DNA from: an uncultured Hungatella sp.
Lineage (GTDB): Bacteria > Bacillota > Clostridia > Lachnospirales > Lachnospiraceae
NCBI GenBank assembly: GCA_949879795.1
Contig: CATLBR010000001.1
Span: 62,001-126,000, forward strand
Length of the DNA stretch: 64,000 nucleotides
Direction: 5' to 3'
The notes below the pieces were generated by a model. The model was not told where the DNA came from and did not search any database. It was given only the letters and a program-made list of their open reading frames with translations. Shown piece by piece: positions 52,688 through 60,340 of the stretch; position 1 is the stretch's first letter; each line of letters opens with the position of its first letter. A program made the position numbers and the translations under genes.

Positions 52688-52779
52688 CCAGGATCCCGAT
52701 GTGAGTTTAGAGAAGAGATTTGGGAAAGGCATGATTATGCATACTGCGACACAGGGGCGGAAAGTGAGGTGACATTTGT

Positions 52780-53592
52780 ATGGGCCATAAGAGAAAGGAA
52801 ACAGCATATGTCCTGTTCGGGACAGGGGATTACTATCAGAGGTTCCGCCATTGGTTTGACGGCAGGAATGTCCTGGCCATCCTCGATAACGACAGGAAGA
52901 AGCAGGGAACCGTACTGGACGGCCATCCGGTGATCTCGCCGGAGGGCGTCACAGGTCTTCTCTTCGATGCCGTGGTAATCTTAAGTTTTTATGTCACAGA
53001 GATGAAAGGACAGCTTATGGATCTGGGGGTTGCGGAGGACAAAATCTACCATTTTTTTGACCTCCATGACCTTTTGGGGATGGAGAATCCAGGACACATC
53101 GGCAAGGCAGGAGGCGTAAAACGTATCCTCCTCTTGTCCCACGACCTTTCCCTAGGCGGCCCGGCGCTGGCACTGTACCACGGGGCGCTGGTATTGCAGG
53201 AACATGAGTATGATGTCACTTTTGCCTCTATGCTGGACGGGGAACTGAGAGAGAAGCTGGAGGGACAGTTCATCCCGGTTATGGTCGACAGGCGGCTCCA
53301 GATAAGGACGATGCAAGAACTGCCGTGGACTCAGACGTATGACCTTATCTTCTGCAACACCATCCATTACCATATCTTCCTTTCCGACAGGGATGAGGGT
53401 ATTCCTGTTATCTGGTGGCTCCATGATTCCGCCTTTTTTTATGAAGGGATCAGGGAAGGGAAACTCGCGGGCATCAGTGGCAGAAACCTGAAATATGTAT
53501 CGGTGGGTCCGGTGCCCAGAAAGGCGATGAACCGGTACCGCCCTGATGTTCTAATTGAAGACTTGATCTATGGAGTTTCTGATGGAATATAA
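52780..53592 (+). CDS. Rossmann module plus N-terminal half of a GT4 glycosyltransferase (split gene)
   Basis: 270 residues. Residues ~8-105 are the module (AYVLFGTGDYYQRFRHWF, LAILDNDRKKQG). Residues ~110-270 are the acceptor lobe of a GT4 enzyme (LLLSHDLSLGGPALALYHGA; IFCNTIHYHIFLSD; IWWLHDSAFFYEG). The frame stops at GVSDGI just where the donor lobe would begin. The donor lobe continues in another frame at 53570, with a 23-base overlap. The most likely explanation is one gene broken by a frameshift near 53580. Confidence 0.8.
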   Translation: MGHKRKETAYVLFGTGDYYQRFRHWFDGRNVLAILDNDRKKQGTVLDGHPVISPEGVTGLLFDAVVILSFYVTEMKGQLMDLGVAEDKIYHFFDLHDLLGMENPGHIGKAGGVKRILLLSHDLSLGGPALALYHGALVLQEHEYDVTFASMLDGELREKLEGQFIPVMVDRRLQIRTMQELPWTQTYDLIFCNTIHYHIFLSDRDEGIPVIWWLHDSAFFYEGIREGKLAGISGRNLKYVSVGPVPRKAMNRYRPDVLIEDLIYGVSDGI

Positions 53593-54148
53593 GATGAGAT
53601 TTACTACGATTGGATATGTAGAATGGCGAAAAGGGCAGGATATCCTGCTGGATGCCCTGGAAGGGATCCCCGTGGAACGGTTAGAGGGCAGCGAGTTCCT
53701 GCTGGTCGGGCAGGACAGTTCCGCCATGGCCCAAGGGCTGCGTCGGCGGATAGCCGGAAGGCCCTGGATCCAGATGGTCGGCACGGTTGGCAGGGGGGAG
53801 ATACATCAGATACTGGATACCACAGATGTGCTGGTCTGCCCGTCCCGTGAAGACCCGATGCCCACAGTCTGTGCAGAGGCCATGATGCACCATGTCCCCT
53901 GTCTTTTATCCGATGCCGTGGGGACGGCAGCGTATATCACAGACGGCGTGGACGGTATGGTTTTTAAAAGCGAGGATATCCGAGAACTGCAGGAAAAGAT
54001 CCTGTGGTGTGTAGAAAACAGGGACAGATTAAGAGAGATGGGGGATCAAGCGTACAAAGTATATGAAACCATCTTTTCGGTAAATGCTTTTGAAAAAAAA
54101 CTGTTGATGTACGTGAGGGAGATGGATAGGGGGCAGGCAGATGGGTGA
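53570..54148 (+). CDS. C-terminal (donor-binding) half of the split GT4 glycosyltransferase
   Basis: 192 residues with the GT4 donor lobe: FTTIGYVEWRKGQDILLDAL, LVGQDSSAMAQGLRRRIA, and the E-x7-E region SREDPMPTVCAEAMMHHVPC followed by GTAAYITDGVDGMVF. It has no good RBS of its own, and lacks an acceptor lobe. It completes the protein started at 52780 if a single-base shift is restored. Two interacting half-proteins remain possible. Confidence 0.78.
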   Translation: MEFLMEYKMRFTTIGYVEWRKGQDILLDALEGIPVERLEGSEFLLVGQDSSAMAQGLRRRIAGRPWIQMVGTVGRGEIHQILDTTDVLVCPSREDPMPTVCAEAMMHHVPCLLSDAVGTAAYITDGVDGMVFKSEDIRELQEKILWCVENRDRLREMGDQAYKVYETIFSVNAFEKKLLMYVREMDRGQADG

Positions 54149-56201
54149 CGTGAGGGAATTGCTGGAAAAATACCAGGATAGGAAGGTGGCGGTCTACGGC
54201 CTTGGCACGGAGACGGAGAGGTTCCTGTCTGAATTCGGTGGCCGGGTTCAGGTAGTCGGCCTGCTAGACAGCTTCCGGGAAAGCGGGGAGATGTATGGAT
54301 ACCCCATCATCCCTGTCAGGGAAATCCCTTCAAAGGGAGTGCAGCTGATCTTCACCGTGGCGCGTCCAGGCTCCTGCAAAGCGATCGCTAAGAGGATCGG
54401 AGCCTTCTGCCAGAGACATGGGGTCGCCCTCTATGATGTGAGGGGGCGGGATCTGCTAGAAATCCCAACCGCCTCCTATGATTTTCGATGCTTGGACGGG
54501 AAGACACTGCAAGAGCTGCTTAGCCGGATCGACAGGGTGGATGTGGTCAGTTTTGACCTGTTCGACACCCTTGTGATAAGGAAGGTGCGCTCCTATACGG
54601 ATATCTTTGAACTGCTGGATCTGAGGCTGCGGGAGGGCGGGGTCTGCATCCCTGACTTTGCCAGGCTCCGTCTGCTAGCGGAGAAGGAACTCTCCAGGGG
54701 AAGGGCACCAAGGTTGGAGCAGATTTACGAATATGTGCTGAGGAAAGCAGGCGGGGGCTTCACCAGTGCGTCGGAGTTGGCACAGATGGAGTGGGAACTG
54801 GATCTCTCCATCATGGCTGCTAGGGAGACCGTGCGGGAAGTCTTCCACAAGGCGGTCACTGACGGAAAACAGGTGGCAGTCACGACGGACAGCTATTATT
54901 CTTTGGAGCAGATCAAGGAAATCTTGGGGCGGTTTGACCTGGCCGGCTATGACAAAGTGCTAGTTTCCTGTGAATATGGGGCCTCGAAAGTCCAGGGCCT
55001 TTTTAGGGAGTTGCGAAATAGGCAAGAGGGAGAGAGGATTCTGCACATAGGGGACGATCTGGTCTCCGACATCGAGGGGGCGGAGGCGTATGGCCTGGAC
55101 ACCTTCCGGGTTTACAGCGGGGCTGACCTGTTTGATGCGCTGGGCGGCCTGGGGGTGGAAGGGGAGGTCATGACTATGGCCGACCGTCTGAAGGCAGGCC
55201 TGTTCATCTCCCATATGTTCAACAGCCCGTTTTGGTTTGAGGACGAAAGACGCAGGCTGTCGGTGGGAGACGCGTTTGGGGTCGGATATCTGTTCTGTGC
55301 CCCGGTGATCACGGATTTTGTCTTGTGGCTGAGGGAACAGACGGAAGCCCAAGGCTTTAAGCAGATTCTGTTCTGCGCCAGAGATGGGTACCTGGTGGGA
55401 AAGATGTTCAGAAAAGCGTCCTCCCAAACAAGGTCTGTATACTTCCTGACATCCCGGACGGCGGCGATACGCGCGGGGGTGGAAGATGAAGGGGACATCT
55501 TGTATGTGGACAGCATGAGGTATTCCGGGGACCCGGAGGAGGAATTGAGGGTACGCTTCGGGATCACGGGCGATAGAGTCACAGGTGGGGACATGGGGAA
55601 TGGAGGGAGGAGCGGGGAAATCCTCATGAAGGCCGCTGTCCAGCGGAGCAATTATAAGAAATACATAAAAAAACTGGACATCCAGGACGGCAGGATGGCC
55701 ATGTTTGACTTCGTGGCCAAGGGGACTGTGCAGATGTACCTGCAGAAGCTGTTCCCGCAGCATTTGAAGGGCTTCTATTTTTTGCAGCTGGAACCTGAAT
55801 TTATGGCAGATAAAGGGCTTGACATCCAGCCCTTTTATTCGGATGTGGAAAAAAACACAAGCAAGATGTTTGACAGCTATTATATCCTGGAGACAATCCT
55901 CACATCCCCGTACCCGCAGACAGAAGAGTTCGACGGGGACGGGAACCCTGTATTTGCCGCCGAGACGAGGGGGGAGGAAGATATCCGATGCTTTGAGAGG
56001 GCGCAGGAGGGAATCCTCACTTATTTTGGAGATTATTTGAGGATCCTCCCGGAAAGTGCAAGGGAGGGGAATAAAAAAATGGATGAGGCATTTTTATCTC
56101 TCATAAATAAAATACAGATCGGGGACAAGGATTTTCTTGCATTGAAGGTGGAGGACCCCTTTTTTGGCAGAATGTCGGCTGTAACAGATGTCATTAGATA
56201 A
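54141..56201 (+). CDS. Rossmann module fused to a HAD-superfamily protein (COG5610 type)
   Basis: 686 residues, ATG start overlapping the split GT4 by 8 bases. The module is at ~14-105 (VAVYGLGTETERFLSEFG, VVGLLDSFRESGEM). HAD motifs: DLFDT (139-143), VTTDSYYS, HIGDDLVSDIEGAE. The C-terminal part (FCARDGYLVGKMFRKA; FDFVAKGTVQMYLQKLF) matches the gene at 44963, so the cluster has two paralogues of different base composition. Predicted phosphatase-like role in glycan assembly. Confidence 0.85.
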   Translation: MGDVRELLEKYQDRKVAVYGLGTETERFLSEFGGRVQVVGLLDSFRESGEMYGYPIIPVREIPSKGVQLIFTVARPGSCKAIAKRIGAFCQRHGVALYDVRGRDLLEIPTASYDFRCLDGKTLQELLSRIDRVDVVSFDLFDTLVIRKVRSYTDIFELLDLRLREGGVCIPDFARLRLLAEKELSRGRAPRLEQIYEYVLRKAGGGFTSASELAQMEWELDLSIMAARETVREVFHKAVTDGKQVAVTTDSYYSLEQIKEILGRFDLAGYDKVLVSCEYGASKVQGLFRELRNRQEGERILHIGDDLVSDIEGAEAYGLDTFRVYSGADLFDALGGLGVEGEVMTMADRLKAGLFISHMFNSPFWFEDERRRLSVGDAFGVGYLFCAPVITDFVLWLREQTEAQGFKQILFCARDGYLVGKMFRKASSQTRSVYFLTSRTAAIRAGVEDEGDILYVDSMRYSGDPEEELRVRFGITGDRVTGGDMGNGGRSGEILMKAAVQRSNYKKYIKKLDIQDGRMAMFDFVAKGTVQMYLQKLFPQHLKGFYFLQLEPEFMADKGLDIQPFYSDVEKNTSKMFDSYYILETILTSPYPQTEEFDGDGNPVFAAETRGEEDIRCFERAQEGILTYFGDYLRILPESAREGNKKMDEAFLSLINKIQIGDKDFLALKVEDPFFGRMSAVTDVIR

Positions 56202-56657
56202 AGAGATGTCAGATGAGATAACACTGATGAAAATTCTCTAGGATGATCCAGAAAAGCAATTAGAATTTTAGAAGAGATATAGTATGGGTTTAGCAAAATT
56301 CCTAGCGTTGGCCATTTGGATTGGTCGGAAAGATATTTGTTATGGAAAGCTATCTCCCAATTATAGCTGTTCCGGCCAAGGCCAGTCCTGCATATGACAT
56401 TAAGTAATTAGGCAGCCTACGGCAATTCCGGGAAACAGCTTATAGTAAGGCTTTTCCGTATATTGAGGTTTCCTGGGGTTTTCAAGAATACCAAATTAAT
56501 AAAAAAAGAAGCCAAAATATGGGGAAACTTGTTAATATACTTTCATTACTGCAAGCATATCAAATCATTGAGGATATGCTTGTTCTTTCCACTGCCGCAG
56601 ACGGCAGCCATACAAGGTTGTTTGTAAAATTAAGAGGATTTTGATGAGGAAACGATT
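56202..56657. other. Gene-poor stretch in the glycan cluster
   Basis: No long ORF. A 41-codon ORF at 56519-56644 starts MGKLVNILSLLQAYQIIEDM and ends 13 bases before the next gene; it has no clear RBS and could be a small gene or a remnant. The rest shows scattered stops in all frames and looks like decayed coding DNA. Confidence 0.4.
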
Positions 56658-57995
56658 ATGAGAAAAGCGCAGAAGGCCCAGGCCGAGAAGACCATCTCCC
56701 TGTTGGAGCAGGCCCACAGGGAGATAAGAAGGGCATTGGAGAAGAAAGAGATCGGGACAGTCCTAGGGCTGGCGGGACAGTGCCAGGAAGCCGCCATCGA
56801 GATGGGGACAATGATCGAGGCAGAGGAAGGCCAAGGCACGAAGGCCGTACATTTGCTGGAGGAGTACTGTGAGCTGCTTTACCAGCTCTACCAGGCGGCT
56901 TCCCAGGCCCAGGTGCCGAACCCGGGAAACCTTTGCAAAGCCTTACAAAAAAAGCTGATTCAGGTGGGAAACACGGTGAGGAACGATATCCGGATCCGGA
57001 CGGAAGCAGTTTTTCTCCCCTACAAAGCATCTATGTGGGATTCCCTGGAATCTGTGTGGAGGGCGGCGGATGAGGACTGTGATGCCTATGTGATCCCCAT
57101 CCCCTATTTTGACAGGAACCCGGACGGGAGTTTTGGGGAAATGCACTATGAAGGGGATTTGTACCCAAAGGATGTGCCGATAGTCAATTACGAAACGTAT
57201 GACTTCCAGGGCCGCCGTCCGGATAAGATTTTCATCCACAATCCCTATGACGACGGAAACTATGTAACCAGCGTCCATCCCTTTTTTTACTCGAAGAATC
57301 TGAAGCAGTATACGGACGACCTGATCTACATCCCCTATTTTGTCCTGCAGGAGATCGACCCTTCTGACAGCCGGGCAATCGCAGGCATGGAACATTTCTG
57401 TACCACGGCGGGGGTGGTGAATGCCGACCATGTGATCGTGCAGTCGGAGGCTATGCGCCAGATCTATGTAGATGTGCTGACAAAGCATGCGGGGGAGGCC
57501 AGCCGTCCCTATTGGGAGAAAAAAATTCTGGGGCTGGGCTCTCCGAAGCTGGATCGGGTGAGCAGGCTGAGGGGCGAGGATTTTGAGCTGCCCCGGGATT
57601 GGGAGAAGCTGATTCGGAAGGAAGACGGGGGCAGGAGAAAGGTTATTTTTTACAATACGGGCGTCAGCGCCCTCCTGCAGAACGGGGAGGCCATGCTGAA
57701 AAAGATCCGCAGGAACCTGAAGATCTTTGAGGAGAACCGGGAGGATGTGACGCTTCTGTGGAGGCCCCATCCCCTGGCCAGGACGACCCTTTCCTCCATG
57801 CTCCCCAAACTAGTGGAGGAATATGACAGCATCGTGGAGGACTACCGGGCCGCAGGCTGGGGCATCTATGACGACTCTCCCGATATGGACAGAGCCATCG
57901 CCGTGAGCGACGCCTACTATGGTGACTGGAGTTCTGTCGTGCATCTGTATCAGACTACGGGGAAACCGATTATGATACAGTTGGTGGATGTCTGA
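56658..57995 (+). CDS. CDP-glycerol glycerophosphotransferase-like protein
   Basis: 445 residues. An N-terminal coiled-coil (EKTISLLEQAHREIRRALEK) leads to a GT-B-like region with FLPYKASMWDSLESVWRAAD, YDDGNYVTSVHPFFYSKNLK, LGLGSPKLDRV, the C-terminal WRPHPLARTT and SDAYYGDWSSVVHLYQTTGK. The RPHP and D-W-SS motifs are typical of the CDP-glycerol:poly(glycerophosphate) transferase family. It probably adds glycerol- or ribitol-phosphate-type groups to the surface glycan. Confidence 0.8.
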   Translation: MRKAQKAQAEKTISLLEQAHREIRRALEKKEIGTVLGLAGQCQEAAIEMGTMIEAEEGQGTKAVHLLEEYCELLYQLYQAASQAQVPNPGNLCKALQKKLIQVGNTVRNDIRIRTEAVFLPYKASMWDSLESVWRAADEDCDAYVIPIPYFDRNPDGSFGEMHYEGDLYPKDVPIVNYETYDFQGRRPDKIFIHNPYDDGNYVTSVHPFFYSKNLKQYTDDLIYIPYFVLQEIDPSDSRAIAGMEHFCTTAGVVNADHVIVQSEAMRQIYVDVLTKHAGEASRPYWEKKILGLGSPKLDRVSRLRGEDFELPRDWEKLIRKEDGGRRKVIFYNTGVSALLQNGEAMLKKIRRNLKIFEENREDVTLLWRPHPLARTTLSSMLPKLVEEYDSIVEDYRAAGWGIYDDSPDMDRAIAVSDAYYGDWSSVVHLYQTTGKPIMIQLVDV

Positions 57996-58034
57996 TGTGG
58001 TTCCGGTCAACATATGATACAAGGAGAAAAAGCA

Positions 58035-58595
58035 ATGTGGTTTGAACTGACAGCCTCCATAATGTACGCCGATTACGGCAGTCTGGAGGGGGAGGTGAGA
58101 GAACTGGAAAAGGGAGGAATCGATTCTTTCCGCATCGATATCATGGACGGGGGATATGTGCCCAATTTTGCCATGTTCTTAAATGATATGGCCTACATCG
58201 TCTCGGCGACAAAAGCCCCTGGATGTGCACCTGATGATCGAGCACCCCAACAACAATATCGAGATATTTTTGCATAAGCTGTGCAGGGGGACACGGTCTA
58301 CATCCATCCGGAGGCGGAATACCACCCTTCCGCAACCCAGTAGAAAATTATCAACGCGGGGCAGATGTACCTTCCCTATGTGGGGAAGAAGATCGAGAGG
58401 CTGCTGCTCATGAAGGAAGAGATGGGGTTTAAGGTTTACTGGGATGGGGCCTGCGGCCCGGACAAGATACAGAAGTTTGCCCCTATGGGGATGGACGGCT
58501 TTGTGCTGGGCACCACTATGCTGTTTGGTAAAGGCAGGCCTTATGGAGAGGTGATCCGAGAGATACAGGGAATGCGGATGCCGTCGAACAGCTGA
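58035..58595 (+). pseudogene. Ribulose-phosphate 3-epimerase pseudogene
   Basis: RBS AAGGAGAAA and the ATG at 58035 start a normal Rpe N-terminus (LTASIMYADYGSLEGEVREL, FRIDIMDGGYVPNF). A frameshift near 58215 moves the frame to LDVHLMIEHPNNNIEIFLHK. A second near 58285 moves it to DTVYIHPEAEYHPSATQ, which ends in an in-frame TAG. The barrel then jumps from KIINAG to QMYLPYVGKKIERLLLMKEE, omitting about 50-60 residues. The final strands (YWDGACGPDKIQKFAPMGMD, FVLGTTMLF) are intact. It is non-functional. Confidence 0.82.
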
Positions 58596-58718
58596 GAGCA
58601 GAAATACATAATTTTGATCAGGTATCATCACCTATTCTTACCGCCAAATTAGCAGATACGTTGTCCGGTTAGTCTCCCTTTGTATGCAGGGCTACCAGTC
58701 TGTGGTCAGTAGCCATTT

Positions 58719-58817
58719 TGTGGATAACATGTGGATAACATGTGGATAATGCATAAAAATGTGGATAAATCACGACATATAGAAAACTTATACTTTAGCG
58801 AGAAAAAATGTGGATAA
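58719..58817. promoter_or_regulatory. Cluster of five perfect DnaA boxes
   Basis: TGTGGATAA, the complement of the DnaA box TTATCCACA, occurs at 58719-58727, 58730-58738, 58741-58749, 58760-58768 and 58809-58817, all in the same orientation. The first three are spaced exactly 11 bases. The surroundings are AT-rich. The last box ends five bases before the -35 element at 58823. Confidence 0.75.
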
Positions 58818-58822
58818 AGTTA

Positions 58823-58851
58823 TTGTAAAAAAAAAGATTGTCGCTTATAAT
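58823..58851 (+). promoter_or_regulatory. Promoter of the ATPase/deaminase-like operon
   Basis: TTGTAA (58823-58828), 17-base spacer, perfect TATAAT (58846-58851). The leader to the first gene is about 165 bases. Confidence 0.7.
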
Positions 58852-58903
58852 AAATAGGGAAATTGTGCATTATTTACAGGCAGAGGGGTGGCTGAATTAT
58901 GAT

Positions 58904-58962
58904 AAATAGAGACAATATAGCATTCAATCTGAAAGGGGCCTTGTTTGGGGTCTCTATTTTTA
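58904..58962 (+). terminator. Terminator-like hairpin in the leader (possible attenuator)
   Basis: AAATAGAGAC (58904-58913) pairs perfectly with GTCTCTATTT (58950-58959), followed by TT. It lies between the promoter and the first gene. A conditional terminator is likely, but the alternative fold is not obvious by eye. Confidence 0.45.
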
Positions 58963-59023
58963 GTATCACCGGCAAGGTTTCTGTATAACTTTAATAGAAA
59001 GGGATATTTAAAGGGAGAATACC

Positions 59024-60328
59024 ATGATTGATGCGGTGGGGGTATTATATCCATATGAATTGACATGCGAGTTTATCCAGATTTCAGAGTTTTTAAAGAC
59101 ATGCGGGATCTATGTTTATGAGGCTGGTATGGAATTCAATGGATGGGCTGAGAAACTGGAGAGATCCAAAATTGAATGGAGGCTCTATCTGGTCAGCAGC
59201 TATGACCAATTGGATGAAGTAAAAAAGGCTATACAGAATACAAAAAGAATTTTTTTTATTGTATATGGTTGTGATTCAATGGGCGATGGCTCTTTATCAG
59301 ATAATGTGATTTTGGAAAAAAATATGCTTTCTGTAATTGAAAAAATAGATGAGGAAAACCAGTGTGGTGGTTTCCTACCGACATTTTTTGAATATTTCAA
59401 GTCAAATGAGTTATACAGAGCCTTATTTACGATTCACAATCTTGATGATGTAGAAACTTTGCTGAATGATTCGATCGATCAGGTAGTTAAGGCAGTGACT
59501 TGGCTTGATGAGAAAGAATATACCAGTGCGGCTTACAGCTTTGTCAGTGCATATCTTCGTTACAGTTTATATAAAGGGCGCAGAGAAAGCAGCATGGAAT
59601 GTTTTAAAGAAGCTAAATCGATTACCAACTGTGCCCGTGAATTACAAGAGGATTATCCTGGAATTGATGAATTGGAAGGTGATCTCTATTTCCATTTCCA
59701 GAACAATTATATTTTTGGTCTACTTCACTATGAAAGCTGTTTTAATTCATATAATTATACGGCTCCTTATAAGCTGTCAAAATATTGGAAGAATGTTGTT
59801 AAAAGTGAAAAGGATGAGCTGGAGTGTTTAAAGGCGGCTTATAATTGTAATAAAGAAAATTATGCTGCAGCATTTGATTTGGGACGCTATTATGAGGATC
59901 GGTTTGAGACAGATATAGCGATTAAAATTTATAGTGGTATTGTAGATGATCTGGAGAAAAAGGAAAAGAATCATATATTAACCAGGTCACAATTCTCTTA
60001 TCTGTGTAGGGCGCACAAGAGAATCGGATGTGTCATTTATAAAGACGAAGAGAATCCAAGGTATTTTGAGGCTATTGAACAATATAAAATAATTTTTCAA
60101 TTATGGAATGACTGCAGGAATAATAGATTTATCTTATGTTTTCCTGAGGAATACAGAAGCGAAATAGTAAAGAGTTATAAAGAGTCTTTCAGTATTGATG
60201 GAGTATTATTTTCACTTTCTAAAATATATGATTTAATTTCCGAGAATGAAAAATCGAAAAGGGCATTAGATATGGCTTGGAGTGTAGGGGGAGAAAGTAT
60301 AGAAAAACTAAATACTGAATGGATGTAA
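59024..60328 (+). CDS. Putative TPR-repeat protein with a distinct N-terminal domain
   Basis: 434 residues; AAAGGGAG before the ATG. The first ~130 residues alternate strands and helices (MIDAVGVLYPYELTCEFIQI; IEWRLYLVSSYDQLDEVKKA; RIFFIVYGCDSMGDG) and could be a TIR-like or nucleotide-binding sensor, without certain motifs. Residues ~150-430 are helical pairs like TPR repeats (AVTWLDEKEYTSAAYSFVSA; YAAAFDLGRYYEDRFETDIA; RAHKRIGCVIYKDEENPRYF). It is the first gene of the operon with the ATPase and HxH proteins and may be their sensor or regulator. Not recognised as a known RADAR component. Confidence 0.7.
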   Translation: MIDAVGVLYPYELTCEFIQISEFLKTCGIYVYEAGMEFNGWAEKLERSKIEWRLYLVSSYDQLDEVKKAIQNTKRIFFIVYGCDSMGDGSLSDNVILEKNMLSVIEKIDEENQCGGFLPTFFEYFKSNELYRALFTIHNLDDVETLLNDSIDQVVKAVTWLDEKEYTSAAYSFVSAYLRYSLYKGRRESSMECFKEAKSITNCARELQEDYPGIDELEGDLYFHFQNNYIFGLLHYESCFNSYNYTAPYKLSKYWKNVVKSEKDELECLKAAYNCNKENYAAAFDLGRYYEDRFETDIAIKIYSGIVDDLEKKEKNHILTRSQFSYLCRAHKRIGCVIYKDEENPRYFEAIEQYKIIFQLWNDCRNNRFILCFPEEYRSEIVKSYKESFSIDGVLFSLSKIYDLISENEKSKRALDMAWSVGGESIEKLNTEWM

Positions 60329-60340
60329 GGGGGCTTTAGG

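Noticed and set aside
58719-58817. Chromosomal or plasmid replication origin
   Set aside because: DnaA boxes are present, but there is no dnaA, dnaN or rep gene; the sites abut a promoter. A regulatory role is preferred, though an origin is not excluded.
59024-59500. Confident TIR domain in the first gene of the defence-like operon
   Set aside because: Alternating strands are suggestive, but no clear catalytic Glu context was found, so it is described only as an unclassified N-terminal domain.
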